A DNA stretch of 18,695 nt from Chitinophagaceae bacterium. GTDB taxonomy: Bacteria; Bacteroidota; Bacteroidia; Chitinophagales; Chitinophagaceae. Position 1 is the first letter of the stretch. Each line of letters opens with the position of its first letter. Where the stretch lies: positions 1 to 18,695 of the forward strand of contig JACVCQ010000010.1 in assembly GCA_016741945.1 (NCBI GenBank), written 5' to 3'. A model generated the notes under the pieces. It made no database searches and was not told where the DNA came from. It worked only from the letters and a program-made list of their open reading frames with translations. Shown piece after piece: positions 1 through 7,611 of the stretch. Position numbers and translations under genes: made by a program.

Positions 1-63
1 TTATGGAATTGGTTAGAAATATTTGTTACTGTTCTTTACAGTGTGTTCAGTCGCAATAAATAA
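1..63 (+). CDS. 3' end of an upstream gene (partial)
   Basis: Frame 1 is open from the first base to a TAA at 61-63 and gives a 20-residue tail, LWNWLEIFVTVLYSVFSRNK. It is hydrophobic with a basic end, which would suit the C-terminus of a membrane protein. The fragment is too short to identify, and frame 3 is also open for nearly as long, so the frame choice is an inference from composition. Confidence 0.35.
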   Translation, partial: LWNWLEIFVTVLYSVFSRNK

Positions 64-135
64 TGAAAGAGGCGGCTGAAGATGTTTTATCATCCTCCTC
101 CTTTTTTATTAAATTCATACAACCAATTAACACGT

Positions 136-1425
136 ATGAATACCACTTGGAGCGTCACTCAAAAATTCCTTTTCCGCTTTTTCTTTATCTATTTCATGAT
201 CTCCATTGCCCCATGGACATGGCTGGAAAACATCCCTTATGTAGCAGAAGTCACCGTTCCCTGGTATTGGTTGCAAGATCAGATCGTTCAGTTTGCAAAT
301 AGATCTATATTCAAAGTATACAAAGAGCTGGTGCCACTCAATGGAAGTGGTGATACTTCCTGGGCTTGGACACATCTCTGGTTTTTTACTTTATTTTCTC
401 TGGTTGTGGCAGCAATATGGTCTTTGATGGATAGAAACAAACCCGCATACCCACGCTGGAATTATGTATTGGTAACAATAGTTCGGTATCAAGTAGCGAT
501 GACCTGTTTTGGTTATGGTATCATCAAGGTTTTTGCATTACAAATGATATTTCCTTCATTAAGTCAACTCGCAACTCCTCTGGGAGAATATTTACCCATG
601 CGCTTTTCCTGGATGTTCATTGGTTATTCTACACCCTATCAGGTTTTTTCCGGTGTAGCAGAAGTGTTAGCGGGTTTGTTATTGTTCAATCGAAAAACAG
701 TAACACTGGGCGCCATGGTATCGCTAGCAGTATTTACCAATGTAATGGCGATGAACTACAGCTATGATATTCCGGTAAAGCTATTTTCTACACACCTTGT
801 CGTAATGTCGCTGTTTCTAGTGTTGCAGGAGTATAAAAGAATACTCTCGTTTTTTGTGTTCAATCAACCAGCTCCTGTAAGCAGCTTATATGATATTACA
901 ATTCAAAAAAAATGGCAACGCATTACTCGTTATGTATTGAAAGGCCTATTTGTGATCCTTATCATTATTGTTCCAACATATTTTAGTTATCAGCGCTATG
1001 TTGATATGCAAAACACAAGCGATCAAAAACCCATTCGTTCGGGTATTTATGACGTAGCTGATTTTGTGATTAATAAAGACACCATTCCGGCAATCGTGGG
1101 AGACTCAACTAGATGGACCCAATTCATTTTGCAACCCGGAACATCAGGAAGTATGATTAGTTCAGATACTTTATTCCAAAAGTCTTACGGAAGATCTTAT
1201 TTCGGATATTTTGTAGATAGTGTGAAACAACAGATTGAATTCAGGTGGGCGGGCAAACAATCAGATAGTTTATTTACACTCAAATATTCTATACCCGATA
1301 GCAGCACTATTCTTTTACGCGGTCCTGTGAAAGGGGATACTGTTTTTGTTAGACTCAAACGAACCAACAAACAATATCGCCTCGCCGAAAAACAATTCCA
1401 CTGGCTAAGCGAATACAATCGCTAA
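136..1425 (+). CDS. DoxX-like multi-pass membrane protein
   Basis: A 429-residue protein, counted from the ATG at 136 (MNTTWSVTQKFLFRFF). An in-frame ATG at 82 would add 18 residues of low-complexity sequence, so 136 is preferred. The first two thirds hold several hydrophobic segments (FFIYFMISIAPW; LWFFTLFSLVVAAIW; the region around VRYQVAMTCFGYGIIKVF; VFSGVAEVLAGLLLF; FSTHLVVMSLFLVL; GLFVILIIIVPTYF). The last roughly 120 residues are hydrophilic and beta-rich and probably face outward. The 'YGIIKVF...SGVAEVLAGLLLF..T' stretch is the pattern of DoxX-like and related quinone-associated membrane proteins. The exact substrate or partner is unknown. The family call rests on motif memory only, and a related HTTM/VKOR-type family is possible. 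Confidence 0.6.
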   Translation: MNTTWSVTQKFLFRFFFIYFMISIAPWTWLENIPYVAEVTVPWYWLQDQIVQFANRSIFKVYKELVPLNGSGDTSWAWTHLWFFTLFSLVVAAIWSLMDRNKPAYPRWNYVLVTIVRYQVAMTCFGYGIIKVFALQMIFPSLSQLATPLGEYLPMRFSWMFIGYSTPYQVFSGVAEVLAGLLLFNRKTVTLGAMVSLAVFTNVMAMNYSYDIPVKLFSTHLVVMSLFLVLQEYKRILSFFVFNQPAPVSSLYDITIQKKWQRITRYVLKGLFVILIIIVPTYFSYQRYVDMQNTSDQKPIRSGIYDVADFVINKDTIPAIVGDSTRWTQFILQPGTSGSMISSDTLFQKSYGRSYFGYFVDSVKQQIEFRWAGKQSDSLFTLKYSIPDSSTILLRGPVKGDTVFVRLKRTNKQYRLAEKQFHWLSEYNR

Positions 1426-1431
1426 AGACTC

Positions 1432-1502
1432 TGCGCAACTCTGTGCCGCACTCCGTTCCTCTGTGGTAAAAAAACCACGGAGATACACAGAGTACGACAC
1501 AG
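1432..1502. repeat. CTCTGTG/CACAGAG inverted repeat element
   Basis: Between the DoxX-like gene and the chaN-like gene is an imperfect palindrome. CTCTGTGGT (1459-1467) faces ACCACGGAG (1474-1482) across a run of A, and ACTCTGTGC (1439-1447) faces ACACAGAGT (1485-1493). A related half element, CCACAGAGGGCACAGA, occurs at 15959. From memory, repeats of this wording are scattered through many bacterial genomes. As RNA it could form a hairpin, but there is no T tract, so a terminator role is doubtful. Confidence 0.6.
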
Positions 1503-1525
1503 GGTTTTTGTTTACATTACATTAT

Positions 1526-2377
1526 ATGAAGCACATTTTTTTGATAACAACACTCTTGCTTTCTCTTTCTCTATTCGCGCAGAAAAAGCAGCCGTATGTA
1601 TTGTATGATGCGAAAGGGAAAAAACTCAGCTATGAAAAAATGCTGAAGCGATTAACCGATAAAGATGTGTTGCTCTTTGGTGAATACCACAACAATGCTA
1701 TCGCACATTGGCTGCAACTCGAAGTCACCAAAGACCTGAAGGAAAAAAGAGAGTTGGTTTTAGGAGCTGAAATGTTTGAGCAAGACAATCAAGAAGCGCT
1801 TGATTTGTACTTAGCCGGAACCATCAAACAGAAACAACTGGACTCGATGGCCAGACTTTGGAAAAATTATCCGACAGACTATGCCCCACTGGTAAATTTT
1901 GCAAAAGAAAATAAGATCGCTTTTGCAGCAACAAATGTTCCGAGAAGATATGCATCCATGGTATCGCGCGGCGGATTTACAGTATTGGATACCCTGTCTT
2001 CAAAAGAAAAGACCTGGATGGCTCCGCTGCCGATTGCCTATGATGCGGAATTACCCGGCTATAAAAAAATGATTGAGATGATGGGCGGACATGGCGGTGA
2101 AAATTTACCCAAAGCACAGGCTTTGAAAGATGCAACGATGGCTTTTTTTATATTGAAGTACCATCGTCCCGGAATATTGCTGATTCATTACAATGGTGCA
2201 TATCATTCAGATTATTATGATGGCATCAATTGGTACCTGAAAAAACAAAATCCATCTTTGAGAATTGCAACCATTAGTACGGTATCACAAAAGAATATTC
2301 ATCAACTCGATAAAGAACATATCGGCAAAGCTGATTTTATTATTTGTGTGGATGAGGATATGACGAATACTTATTAG
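1526..2377 (+). CDS. Exported ChaN-like (haem-binding uptake / Tiki superfamily) protein
   Basis: A 283-residue protein from the ATG at 1526, which opens with a clear signal peptide (MKHIFLITTLLLSLSLFAQ). The frame is open upstream to 1463, but that stretch lies inside the CTCTGTG repeat and encodes no signal-like sequence. The early motif LLFGEYHNNAIAHWLQLE matches the '(I/L)GExH.n..HH..Q' signature of ChaN/DUF399 proteins. It is followed by LGAEMFEQDNQEALDLYLAG and, late in the protein, by LIHYNGAYHSDYYDGI, which sits where the family has its second His-containing motif. Family members are exported proteins linked to haem or iron handling, or are Tiki-type proteases. No iron-uptake neighbour is visible, so the substrate is not settled. 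Confidence 0.75.
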   Translation: MKHIFLITTLLLSLSLFAQKKQPYVLYDAKGKKLSYEKMLKRLTDKDVLLFGEYHNNAIAHWLQLEVTKDLKEKRELVLGAEMFEQDNQEALDLYLAGTIKQKQLDSMARLWKNYPTDYAPLVNFAKENKIAFAATNVPRRYASMVSRGGFTVLDTLSSKEKTWMAPLPIAYDAELPGYKKMIEMMGGHGGENLPKAQALKDATMAFFILKYHRPGILLIHYNGAYHSDYYDGINWYLKKQNPSLRIATISTVSQKNIHQLDKEHIGKADFIICVDEDMTNTY

Positions 2378-2475
2378 CCGCAGGCTTCAGGCGGCAAGCT
2401 GCAAGCGGGTGATCAGAGAGTCCAATCTGCGTACATCATGATGATCATAAAAAATCTGCGGCCCATTAACAGCCG
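2378..2475. repeat. Repeat-like intergenic DNA (CTGCAAGC block and AATCTGCG block)
   Basis: Just after the chaN-like stop is GCCGCAGGCTTCAGGCGGC followed by AAGCTGCAAGCGGG, a run of imperfect CGGCAAGCT/GCTGCAAGC units. It is followed by AATCTGCGTACATC...AAATCTGCGG, in which AATCTGCG occurs twice about 37 bases apart. Both blocks resemble dispersed intergenic repeats of environmental bacteria. I see no convincing gene here: a 43-codon - strand frame (2387-2518) crosses it but looks like chance. Confidence 0.45.
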
Positions 2476-2530
2476 TCGATCTGCATAGTTGATCCAATAG
2501 ATTCCGACACTCGCGCATTGTCAGAAAAAT

Positions 2531-2544
2531 GCGTATAAATACGC
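2531..2544. promoter_or_regulatory. Palindrome GCGTAT-AA-ATACGC upstream of recA
   Basis: A perfect 6+6 inverted repeat with a 2-base centre lies about 155 bases before the recA start, in otherwise plain leader DNA. Its compact symmetry is typical of a dimeric repressor site. SOS control of recA would make a LexA-type site plausible, but this is not the known E. coli or Gram-positive LexA box and I cannot show that it is bound. Confidence 0.3.
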
Positions 2545-2610
2545 TATAAGAGCAAGAACCGAAACCCCTACTTTTATGTCCTCACAAGGAGAAAACGGGC
2601 TCAACTAAAT

Positions 2611-2648
2611 GAATTAGCTAAATTTTACTAAAAAAATTAGTTTAATTC
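2611..2648. promoter_or_regulatory. AT-rich recA leader with inverted repeats
   Basis: Between GAATTAGCTAAATTTT and AAAAAAATTAGTTTAATTC the two arms are nearly complementary. The inner stem CTAAATTTT / AAAAAATTAG has one mismatch. The element ends about 50 bases before the recA ATG, and the stretch from 2611 to 2698 is very A+T-rich. It probably contains the recA promoter, but I cannot place a clear Bacteroidota -33/-7 pair. Confidence 0.3.
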
Positions 2649-2698
2649 AAAAAAAGGATTATTTTTACAATCCCATTTATCTCAAAAAACAAAAAACC

Positions 2699-3709
2699 AT
2701 GAGTAACGCAGAAAAATTAAAAGCGCTGAAGCTGACGATCGACAAGATCGATAAGGATTTTGGAAAAGGAAGTGTGATGATGATGAACGAACGCACGCAG
2801 GATGCGATGGAAGTGATCTCCACGGGCTCCATCGGTCTGGATACGGCGCTGGGCGTTGGTGGATTACCCAAAGGAAGAATCATTGAAATATATGGACCGG
2901 AATCTTCCGGTAAAACAACGGTTGCTATACATGTCATTGCAGAAGCGCAGAAAAAAGGCGGTATGTGCGCCATCATTGATGCGGAACATGCATTTGATAG
3001 CAGCTATGCGCAGAAATTGGGTGTTGATGTAGATAATCTGTTGATCTCTCAACCGGATTATGGTGAGCAGGCATTAGAGATCGCAGATCGCTTGATTCTC
3101 TCAGGAGCATTGGATGTGGTCGTAATTGACTCTGTTGCCGCACTGGTTCCCAAAGGTGAATTGGAGGGCGAAATGGGCGATAGCAAAATGGGTCTGCAAG
3201 CTCGTTTAATGAGTCAGGCATTGAGGAAATTAACCGCAACCATTAATAAAACCAATACAGTCTGCATTTTCATCAATCAGCTGCGTGAAAAAATTGGTGT
3301 CATGTTTGGAAATCCGGAAACCACCACCGGCGGTAATGCGCTAAAATTCTATGCATCGGTTCGTCTGGATATCCGCAGAATGACACAGATCAAAGACGGA
3401 GACGAAGCAGTGGGTAACCGCGTGAAAGTAAAGGTTGTAAAAAACAAAGTAGCTCCCCCTTTCCGCGCAGCCGAATTCGATATCATTTTTGGCGGAGGAA
3501 TCAGTAAAATGGGAGAGATCATTGATATGGGCGTCGAGCTTGGCATCGTACAAAAAAGCGGTAGCTGGTTCAGCTATGAGAGCAATAAACTGGGTCAGGG
3601 TAGAGATGCGGTAAAAACATTACTGCACGACAACCCCGAACTCGCCAACGAAATTGAAGCCAAGATCAGGGCCAAAGTGGCAGAAGCCAGGGCTACGACT
3701 GAAGCATAA
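2699..3709 (+). CDS. recA: Recombinase RecA
   Basis: 336 residues, close to the usual RecA length. Walker A GPESSGKT sits at residues 66-73, as in E. coli, and is followed by the MAW-like stretch IIDAEHAFD. The Walker B region VVVIDSVAALVPKGELEGEMGD, the loop-2 region FINQLREKIGVMFGNPETTTGG(N)ALKFYASVRLDIRR and the C-terminal KVVKNKVAPPFR and FDIIFGGGIS signatures are all present. RecA binds single-stranded DNA with ATP, drives strand exchange in homologous recombination and triggers LexA self-cleavage. The C-terminal tail is short and mixed-charge (KVAEARATTEA) rather than strongly acidic as in E. coli. The gene appears monocistronic: it has its own AT-rich leader and a strong terminator about 30 bases after the stop. 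Confidence 0.98.
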   Translation: MSNAEKLKALKLTIDKIDKDFGKGSVMMMNERTQDAMEVISTGSIGLDTALGVGGLPKGRIIEIYGPESSGKTTVAIHVIAEAQKKGGMCAIIDAEHAFDSSYAQKLGVDVDNLLISQPDYGEQALEIADRLILSGALDVVVIDSVAALVPKGELEGEMGDSKMGLQARLMSQALRKLTATINKTNTVCIFINQLREKIGVMFGNPETTTGGNALKFYASVRLDIRRMTQIKDGDEAVGNRVKVKVVKNKVAPPFRAAEFDIIFGGGISKMGEIIDMGVELGIVQKSGSWFSYESNKLGQGRDAVKTLLHDNPELANEIEAKIRAKVAEARATTEA

Positions 3710-3738
3710 ATCTGTTTTTTGAGATGGGTTAGTAAATG

Positions 3739-3765
3739 AGCCGCTTTCGAAAGAAAGCGGCTTTT
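3739..3765 (+). terminator. Rho-independent terminator of recA
   Basis: AGCCGCTTTC (3739-3748) pairs perfectly with GAAAGCGGCT (3753-3762) around a GAAA loop and is followed by TTTT. The position, about 30 bases after the recA stop, suits termination of the recA transcript. Confidence 0.9.
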
Positions 3766-3804
3766 GTATATAAAAGAACCCTCTTTTTAAGTACCCTACT
3801 ATTA

Positions 3805-3827
3805 TTAATTAGAAAACAACTAATTAA
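3805..3827. promoter_or_regulatory. Inverted repeat TTAATTAG-N7-CTAATTAA
   Basis: A perfect 8+8 inverted repeat with a 7-base spacer lies in the A+T-rich gap between recA and the acyltransferase gene, about 70 bases before the likely start. The size and spacing suit a dimeric regulator site, but base composition alone makes such repeats more likely by chance here. Confidence 0.25.
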
Positions 3828-3896
3828 AAATCGATTTTTCATTGATTTTCAAGCGAATAAAAGAAACATAGGCTTACTTTATAGAAAATTCACCCA

Positions 3897-4547
3897 TTGT
3901 TGTATTTCCTCATCAAACTGCCAATACGACTCGCGTTGCGCATATTTTGTGTGAACAAGGAAATCATACACCCGGAATATTTAGAGCAAAAGGGGCCCCT
4001 ATTATTGGTGGCAAACCATCCTAACTCATTCTTGGACGCCATCATCATTGCCGCCCATTTTAAAGAACCAATCCACTTTTTGGCCCGGGGCGATGCGTTT
4101 CGGAAACCCTGGCATAACCGCTTGCTCAGACTCTTACACATGATCCCCATTTACCGGATCAGCGAGGGAAGAGAAAACCTGTACAAAAACGAGTATGCCA
4201 TTGAACGTTCTGCCGAATTATTACAACAAAACAAGATCGTGCTGATTTTTATTGAAGGCATTTGTTTGCATACGCATAGTCTTCAACCCTTTAAAAAGGG
4301 GGCGGCCAGAATTGCTTTATCGGTCATAAAAGCACAACACCCACTACGGGTGATGCCCATTACCGTAGCGTATAATAGCTTTACCGCTTTTGGTAAACAT
4401 ATCAGACTTCATTTAGCCGAACCCATTGAAGCGAAGCAACTCTTGCCCTATGAAGATGATGCTAAGAATTTTCAATATTTTAATGACAGGCTCTATCAAC
4501 AATTATCAGGAATGATAGCAATACCATCCTCGATCCAATCTCAATAG
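3897..4547 (+). CDS. PlsC-like lysophospholipid acyltransferase, cut short by an in-frame TAG
   Basis: 216 residues from a TTG start; TTG at 3900 is equally possible, no ATG is available, and a TAG at 3882-3884 closes the frame upstream. Motif I is NHPNSFLD (His41, Asp47: an H-x5-D form seen in Bacteroidota members in place of H-x4-D). Motif II-like LLHMIPIYRISEGRENL follows, and motif III reads FIEG (118-121) rather than FPEG, followed by LQPFKKGAARIA. The family transfers an acyl chain to a lysophospholipid or related acceptor at the membrane. The stop TAG (4545-4547) lies in CAA-TCT-CAA-TAG-CGA and the same frame continues open to 4829, so one base change (CAG to TAG) probably broke the gene. 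The catalytic domain is intact up to the stop, so a soluble or unanchored form may still be made. Confidence 0.8.
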   Translation: MLYFLIKLPIRLALRIFCVNKEIIHPEYLEQKGPLLLVANHPNSFLDAIIIAAHFKEPIHFLARGDAFRKPWHNRLLRLLHMIPIYRISEGRENLYKNEYAIERSAELLQQNKIVLIFIEGICLHTHSLQPFKKGAARIALSVIKAQHPLRVMPITVAYNSFTAFGKHIRLHLAEPIEAKQLLPYEDDAKNFQYFNDRLYQQLSGMIAIPSSIQSQ

Positions 4548-4829
4548 CGAATACCGCTCGCTATTCCTGCACTGGTTGGATTGTTTTTGCATATTCCATT
4601 GTATACGCTCATTAAGAAAGCGGTCTATGCAAAAACAAAAGGCACCGTTTTTTTTGATTCTGTCATGTTTGGTATATTACTCATATTGTATCCATTATAT
4701 CTGATCTTACTCACGATTCTTTTATTATTGCTGCATGTGAAATCGCCGATCCTCTTGCCGATTATTTTGTTACATCCTTTCTTGGCATGGTGCGCAGTTC
4801 AATATAAAATAACACGAAACAACAACTAA
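4548..4829 (+). pseudogene. Cut-off C-terminal membrane part of the PlsC-like acyltransferase
   Basis: This continues in the same frame directly after the TAG at 4545-4547: RIPLAIPALVGLFLHIPLY, then TLIKKAVYAKTKGTVFFDSVMFGIL and two long hydrophobic helices (ILLILYPLYLILLTILLLLLHV; SPILLPIILLHPFLAWCAV). Related Bacteroidota acyltransferases, as I recall them, carry such a tail (about 300 residues in all) with the phrase 'KTKGTVFFDS' before the helices. A separate start at the TTG at 4581 is possible but would give an 82-residue membrane peptide with no known role. The simplest reading is one gene, 3897-4829, interrupted by a nonsense codon or a sequencing error. Confidence 0.7.
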
Positions 4830-4872
4830 AAATCGGTTACCTTAATGCGGTAAAACGTATCAAGAAGAAAAG

Positions 4873-5346
4873 ATGACTGCAATAAAAAAATTGGGCAAGC
4901 GAAAAAGAATTGCACTGGTTGCTCACGACCATAAAAAGGCCGACCTGATGGAATGGGTTGTTCATAACAGAACCGTTTTATCAAAACATGAGCTGTTTGC
5001 AACTGGAACAACCGGAAGAATTATTGAAGAAAAGCTCGATCGTCCGGTCAGAAAACTCATGAGCGGTCCGATGGGCGGCGATCAACAAATTGGTGCCATG
5101 ATCGCTAATGGAGAAATAGACATGATGTTCTTTTTCTGGGATCCCATGGAAGCACAACCACATGATAGTGATGTAAAAGCGCTCTTGCGATTATGTGTAC
5201 TTTGGAATATACCGATGGCTTGTGATAGAGCAACGGCAGATTTTCTGATCACATCACCATTTATGCATGAAGAGTATGAAACACAATTACCCGATTACAG
5301 TGATTATTTAAATCGATCTATCAAAAAGCAAGACGATGATAGTTGA
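4873..5346 (+). CDS. mgsA: Methylglyoxal synthase
   Basis: 157 residues, matching the roughly 150-residue family. ATGTTGR (43-49) binds the phosphate of dihydroxyacetone phosphate. SGPMGGDQQIGA holds the catalytic Asp70 (Asp71 in E. coli), FFFWDPMEAQPHDSDVKALLR holds the His97/Asp100 pair, and IPMACDRATADFLI is the conserved end. The enzyme converts dihydroxyacetone phosphate to methylglyoxal plus phosphate, a cytosolic bypass of lower glycolysis used under phosphate limitation or sugar-phosphate stress. Its last 11 bases overlap the start of the GNAT gene, so the two are probably translationally coupled. Confidence 0.95.
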   Translation: MTAIKKLGKRKRIALVAHDHKKADLMEWVVHNRTVLSKHELFATGTTGRIIEEKLDRPVRKLMSGPMGGDQQIGAMIANGEIDMMFFFWDPMEAQPHDSDVKALLRLCVLWNIPMACDRATADFLITSPFMHEEYETQLPDYSDYLNRSIKKQDDDS

Positions 5347-5845
5347 GTTGAGACGCTGGCGTATGCAAGACGCACAAGCATTGGCCGCTGTGGCCAATAA
5401 TAGAAATATCTGGAACCAAGTAAGGGATTTTTTTCCAAGTCCATATACTGTTAGCGATGCTATGCAATGGATCGCAAAAACAGCAGCAGAAAACCCGCCA
5501 TTAAATTTTGCCATTATCGCTGATGAAAAACTAGTGGGAGGAACAGGCTGCATTTTGAAAGAAGATGTTTACAAAAAAAATATAGAGATTGGATATTTTA
5601 TTGGTGAACCTTATTCGGGAAAAGGTATTGCTACTGAAGCATGTAAACTCATTTGTAAATATGTGGAGGATCGAATGGATATTGTAAGAATAGAAGCCAA
5701 TACCTTTCAACACAACAAAGCATCCATGCGTGTGTTACAGAAGAATGGATTTTATCTGGAAGCCATCAAACAAAAAGCCATCATTAAAAATAATATTTTA
5801 TTAGACGAATATTTGTGGGTGAAAAAGGTTGGGAATTTAGGCTAA
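5336..5845 (+). CDS. GNAT-family N-acetyltransferase (RimJ/RimL type)
   Basis: 169 residues. The acetyl-CoA loop motif is IEIGYFIGEPYSGKGIATEA (residues 83-102, the Q/R-x-x-G-x-G/A core being EPYSGKGIA). The late motif RIEANTFQHNKASMRVLQKNGF is typical of the RimJ/RimL-like branch that acetylates protein N-termini or small amines. The start ATG at 5336 overlaps the end of mgsA by 11 bases in another frame. The substrate cannot be read from sequence, and a functional link with methylglyoxal metabolism is only suggested by the overlap. Confidence 0.88.
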   Translation: MIVELRRWRMQDAQALAAVANNRNIWNQVRDFFPSPYTVSDAMQWIAKTAAENPPLNFAIIADEKLVGGTGCILKEDVYKKNIEIGYFIGEPYSGKGIATEACKLICKYVEDRMDIVRIEANTFQHNKASMRVLQKNGFYLEAIKQKAIIKNNILLDEYLWVKKVGNLG

Positions 5846-5893
5846 TGAATCAACTATCAAGAAAGCATTTTTAAAAACCAATACAAGAATACT

Positions 5894-7546
5894 ATGAGAA
5901 TTTTGTGGATTTGTTTTGCACTTTTTGTGACTGCGCATGTTGCAGCACAGGATACTTTGTCTAAAAAAGATATTCCTGCAGCAGCAAGATTATTCGATTT
6001 GAATTTCACACAAAAAGAGATCGATACGATGTATGCGGGCGTGAAGGAAAACGTAGCCGTGTTTCAGCGCATGCACCAACAAAGCCTGAGCAACAGTACA
6101 CAGCCGGCATTTGCGCACAGCGCCATTTTACCGGGAATGCAATTCAACACCAAACAAGAAAAAATTGATTGGGGTATTCCTAAAAATGTTTCATTACCGG
6201 CCAATAAAAATGAATTAGCATGGTATAGCATTCCGCAGTTGGCATCACTGATCAAGCATAAAAAGATTACATCCACAGAGCTTACAAAATTCTTTATCGA
6301 ACGGATCAAAAAATACGGTGATAGTTTACAATGTGTGATTTCAATTACAGAATCCATTGCACTTGAGCAAGCCGCAAATGCAGATGCCGAATTGGCTGCC
6401 GGAAAATACCGCGGTCCCTTGCATGGCATTCCTTACGGACTCAAAGATCTTTTTGCAGTAAAAGGAACCAAAACAACCTGGGGAGCTGAACCATACAAGG
6501 ATCAAGTAATAGATGAAGACGCTTATGTATACACACAACTAAAAGAAGCGGGAGCAGTTTTGGTGGGCAAGTTTACACTCGGCGCATTGGCCATGGGTGA
6601 TTATTGGTATGGTGGCAGAACCAAGAATCCCTGGAATACCCGTTTCGGTTCTTCAGGCTCTTCGGCGGGCTCGGCATCAGCAACAGTTGCGGGATTGGTG
6701 CCTTTTGCGATTGGAACAGAAACTTGGGGCTCTATCATTTCACCCTCATCCACATGTGGTGCCACCGGACTCAGACCCACATTCGGAGCGATCAGTCGCT
6801 CGGGAGCCATGACATTAAGCTGGAGTTTAGACAAAGCCGGTCCAATTTGTAGAAGCGCTGAAGATGCTGCTATTGTGTACTATTATATCAAAGGCACAGA
6901 TGGAAAAGACAAAAGTGCGGTGAACATGCCGTTTAATTATAAACCGAATACCGACATTAAAAAAATGCGCATTGGTTATGCCAAAAATTATTTTGATAGA
7001 ATTACCGATACCAGCAGAACAGAATTAAAGGTGTTAGAAGCCTATCGAAATATGGGTGTGGAATTGATTCCGGTTGATTTTCCGGACAGCGCAGTATATC
7101 CATTCAATATTATGGATGTGGTGATTAGTGCAGAATGTGCAGCTGCATTTGATGATTTTACCAGAAAGGATATTGATGACCTGATGACCCGACAATTTTC
7201 ATTCGACTGGCCCAATACTTTTCGTGTGTCGAGATTGATTCCTGCGGTTGAATATATCAATGCGAATAGACATCGTTTACTGATGATGCAAAAAGTAAAT
7301 GATGTCATCAGTCAATTCGATGTAATTATATGTCCAACAAGAGGAAGTGGAAATCAATCTGCCATCACCAATCTCACCGGACATCCGGTGGTTTGTTTTC
7401 CAACGGGGTTTGATAAAAGATTCAATACACCCACCAGTATAACACTCATCGGAAAATTATTTGATGAAGCAAGCATACTAGCGGCAGCAAAAGCGTATCA
7501 ACAAGCTACCGGATGGGATGAGATGCATCCACCGGCTTACCAATAG
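5894..7546 (+). CDS. Exported amidase-signature hydrolase
   Basis: 550 residues with a signal peptide (MRILWICFALFVTAHVAAQ). After an N-terminal helical part of about 90 residues comes the amidase-signature domain. Its Ser-cisSer-Lys triad fits Lys184 in GIPYGLKDLF, a cis-Ser at 256 or 257 in GSSAGSASA, and nucleophile Ser280 in GTETWGSIISPSS (usual form GTDTGGSIR; here W replaces the first G of the GG pair and I replaces R). Spacing among the three residues is as in characterised members. The family hydrolyses amide bonds of diverse small substrates. GatA is unlikely, because the protein is exported and no gatB or gatC is nearby. It acts in the periplasm or outside the cell, and the substrate is unknown. 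Confidence 0.88.
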   Translation: MRILWICFALFVTAHVAAQDTLSKKDIPAAARLFDLNFTQKEIDTMYAGVKENVAVFQRMHQQSLSNSTQPAFAHSAILPGMQFNTKQEKIDWGIPKNVSLPANKNELAWYSIPQLASLIKHKKITSTELTKFFIERIKKYGDSLQCVISITESIALEQAANADAELAAGKYRGPLHGIPYGLKDLFAVKGTKTTWGAEPYKDQVIDEDAYVYTQLKEAGAVLVGKFTLGALAMGDYWYGGRTKNPWNTRFGSSGSSAGSASATVAGLVPFAIGTETWGSIISPSSTCGATGLRPTFGAISRSGAMTLSWSLDKAGPICRSAEDAAIVYYYIKGTDGKDKSAVNMPFNYKPNTDIKKMRIGYAKNYFDRITDTSRTELKVLEAYRNMGVELIPVDFPDSAVYPFNIMDVVISAECAAAFDDFTRKDIDDLMTRQFSFDWPNTFRVSRLIPAVEYINANRHRLLMMQKVNDVISQFDVIICPTRGSGNQSAITNLTGHPVVCFPTGFDKRFNTPTSITLIGKLFDEASILAAAKAYQQATGWDEMHPPAYQ

Positions 7547-7555
7547 CATTAAAAC

Positions 7556-7581
7556 AAAAAGCCCGGAATCCGGGCTTTTTT
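7556..7581 (+). terminator. Rho-independent terminator after the amidase gene
   Basis: GCCCGG (7561-7566) pairs with CCGGGC (7570-7575) around AAT. The stem is extended by AAAAA/TTTTT, and the run ends with six T (7576-7581). It sits 15 bases after the amidase stop, so the following sensor-kinase gene should have its own promoter or depend on readthrough. Confidence 0.93.
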
Positions 7582-7611
7582 CGTATTGTTATGGTATGGA
7601 TTTTACCCAAT

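Noticed and set aside
2387..2518. 43-codon - strand reading frame between the chaN-like gene and recA
   Set aside because: It runs through repeat-like DNA (CTGCAAGC and AATCTGCG blocks), other frames of the same stretch are also open for similar lengths, and I recognise no protein family.
3736..3954. 72-codon + strand frame after recA
   Set aside because: It starts inside the recA terminator region and runs over the acyltransferase start in another frame; composition follows the A+T-rich spacer, with no signal or motif.
6597..6852. Two + strand frames of 71 and 82 codons and a - strand frame inside the amidase gene
   Set aside because: They lie wholly within the conserved active-site region of the amidase, whose frame explains the sequence.
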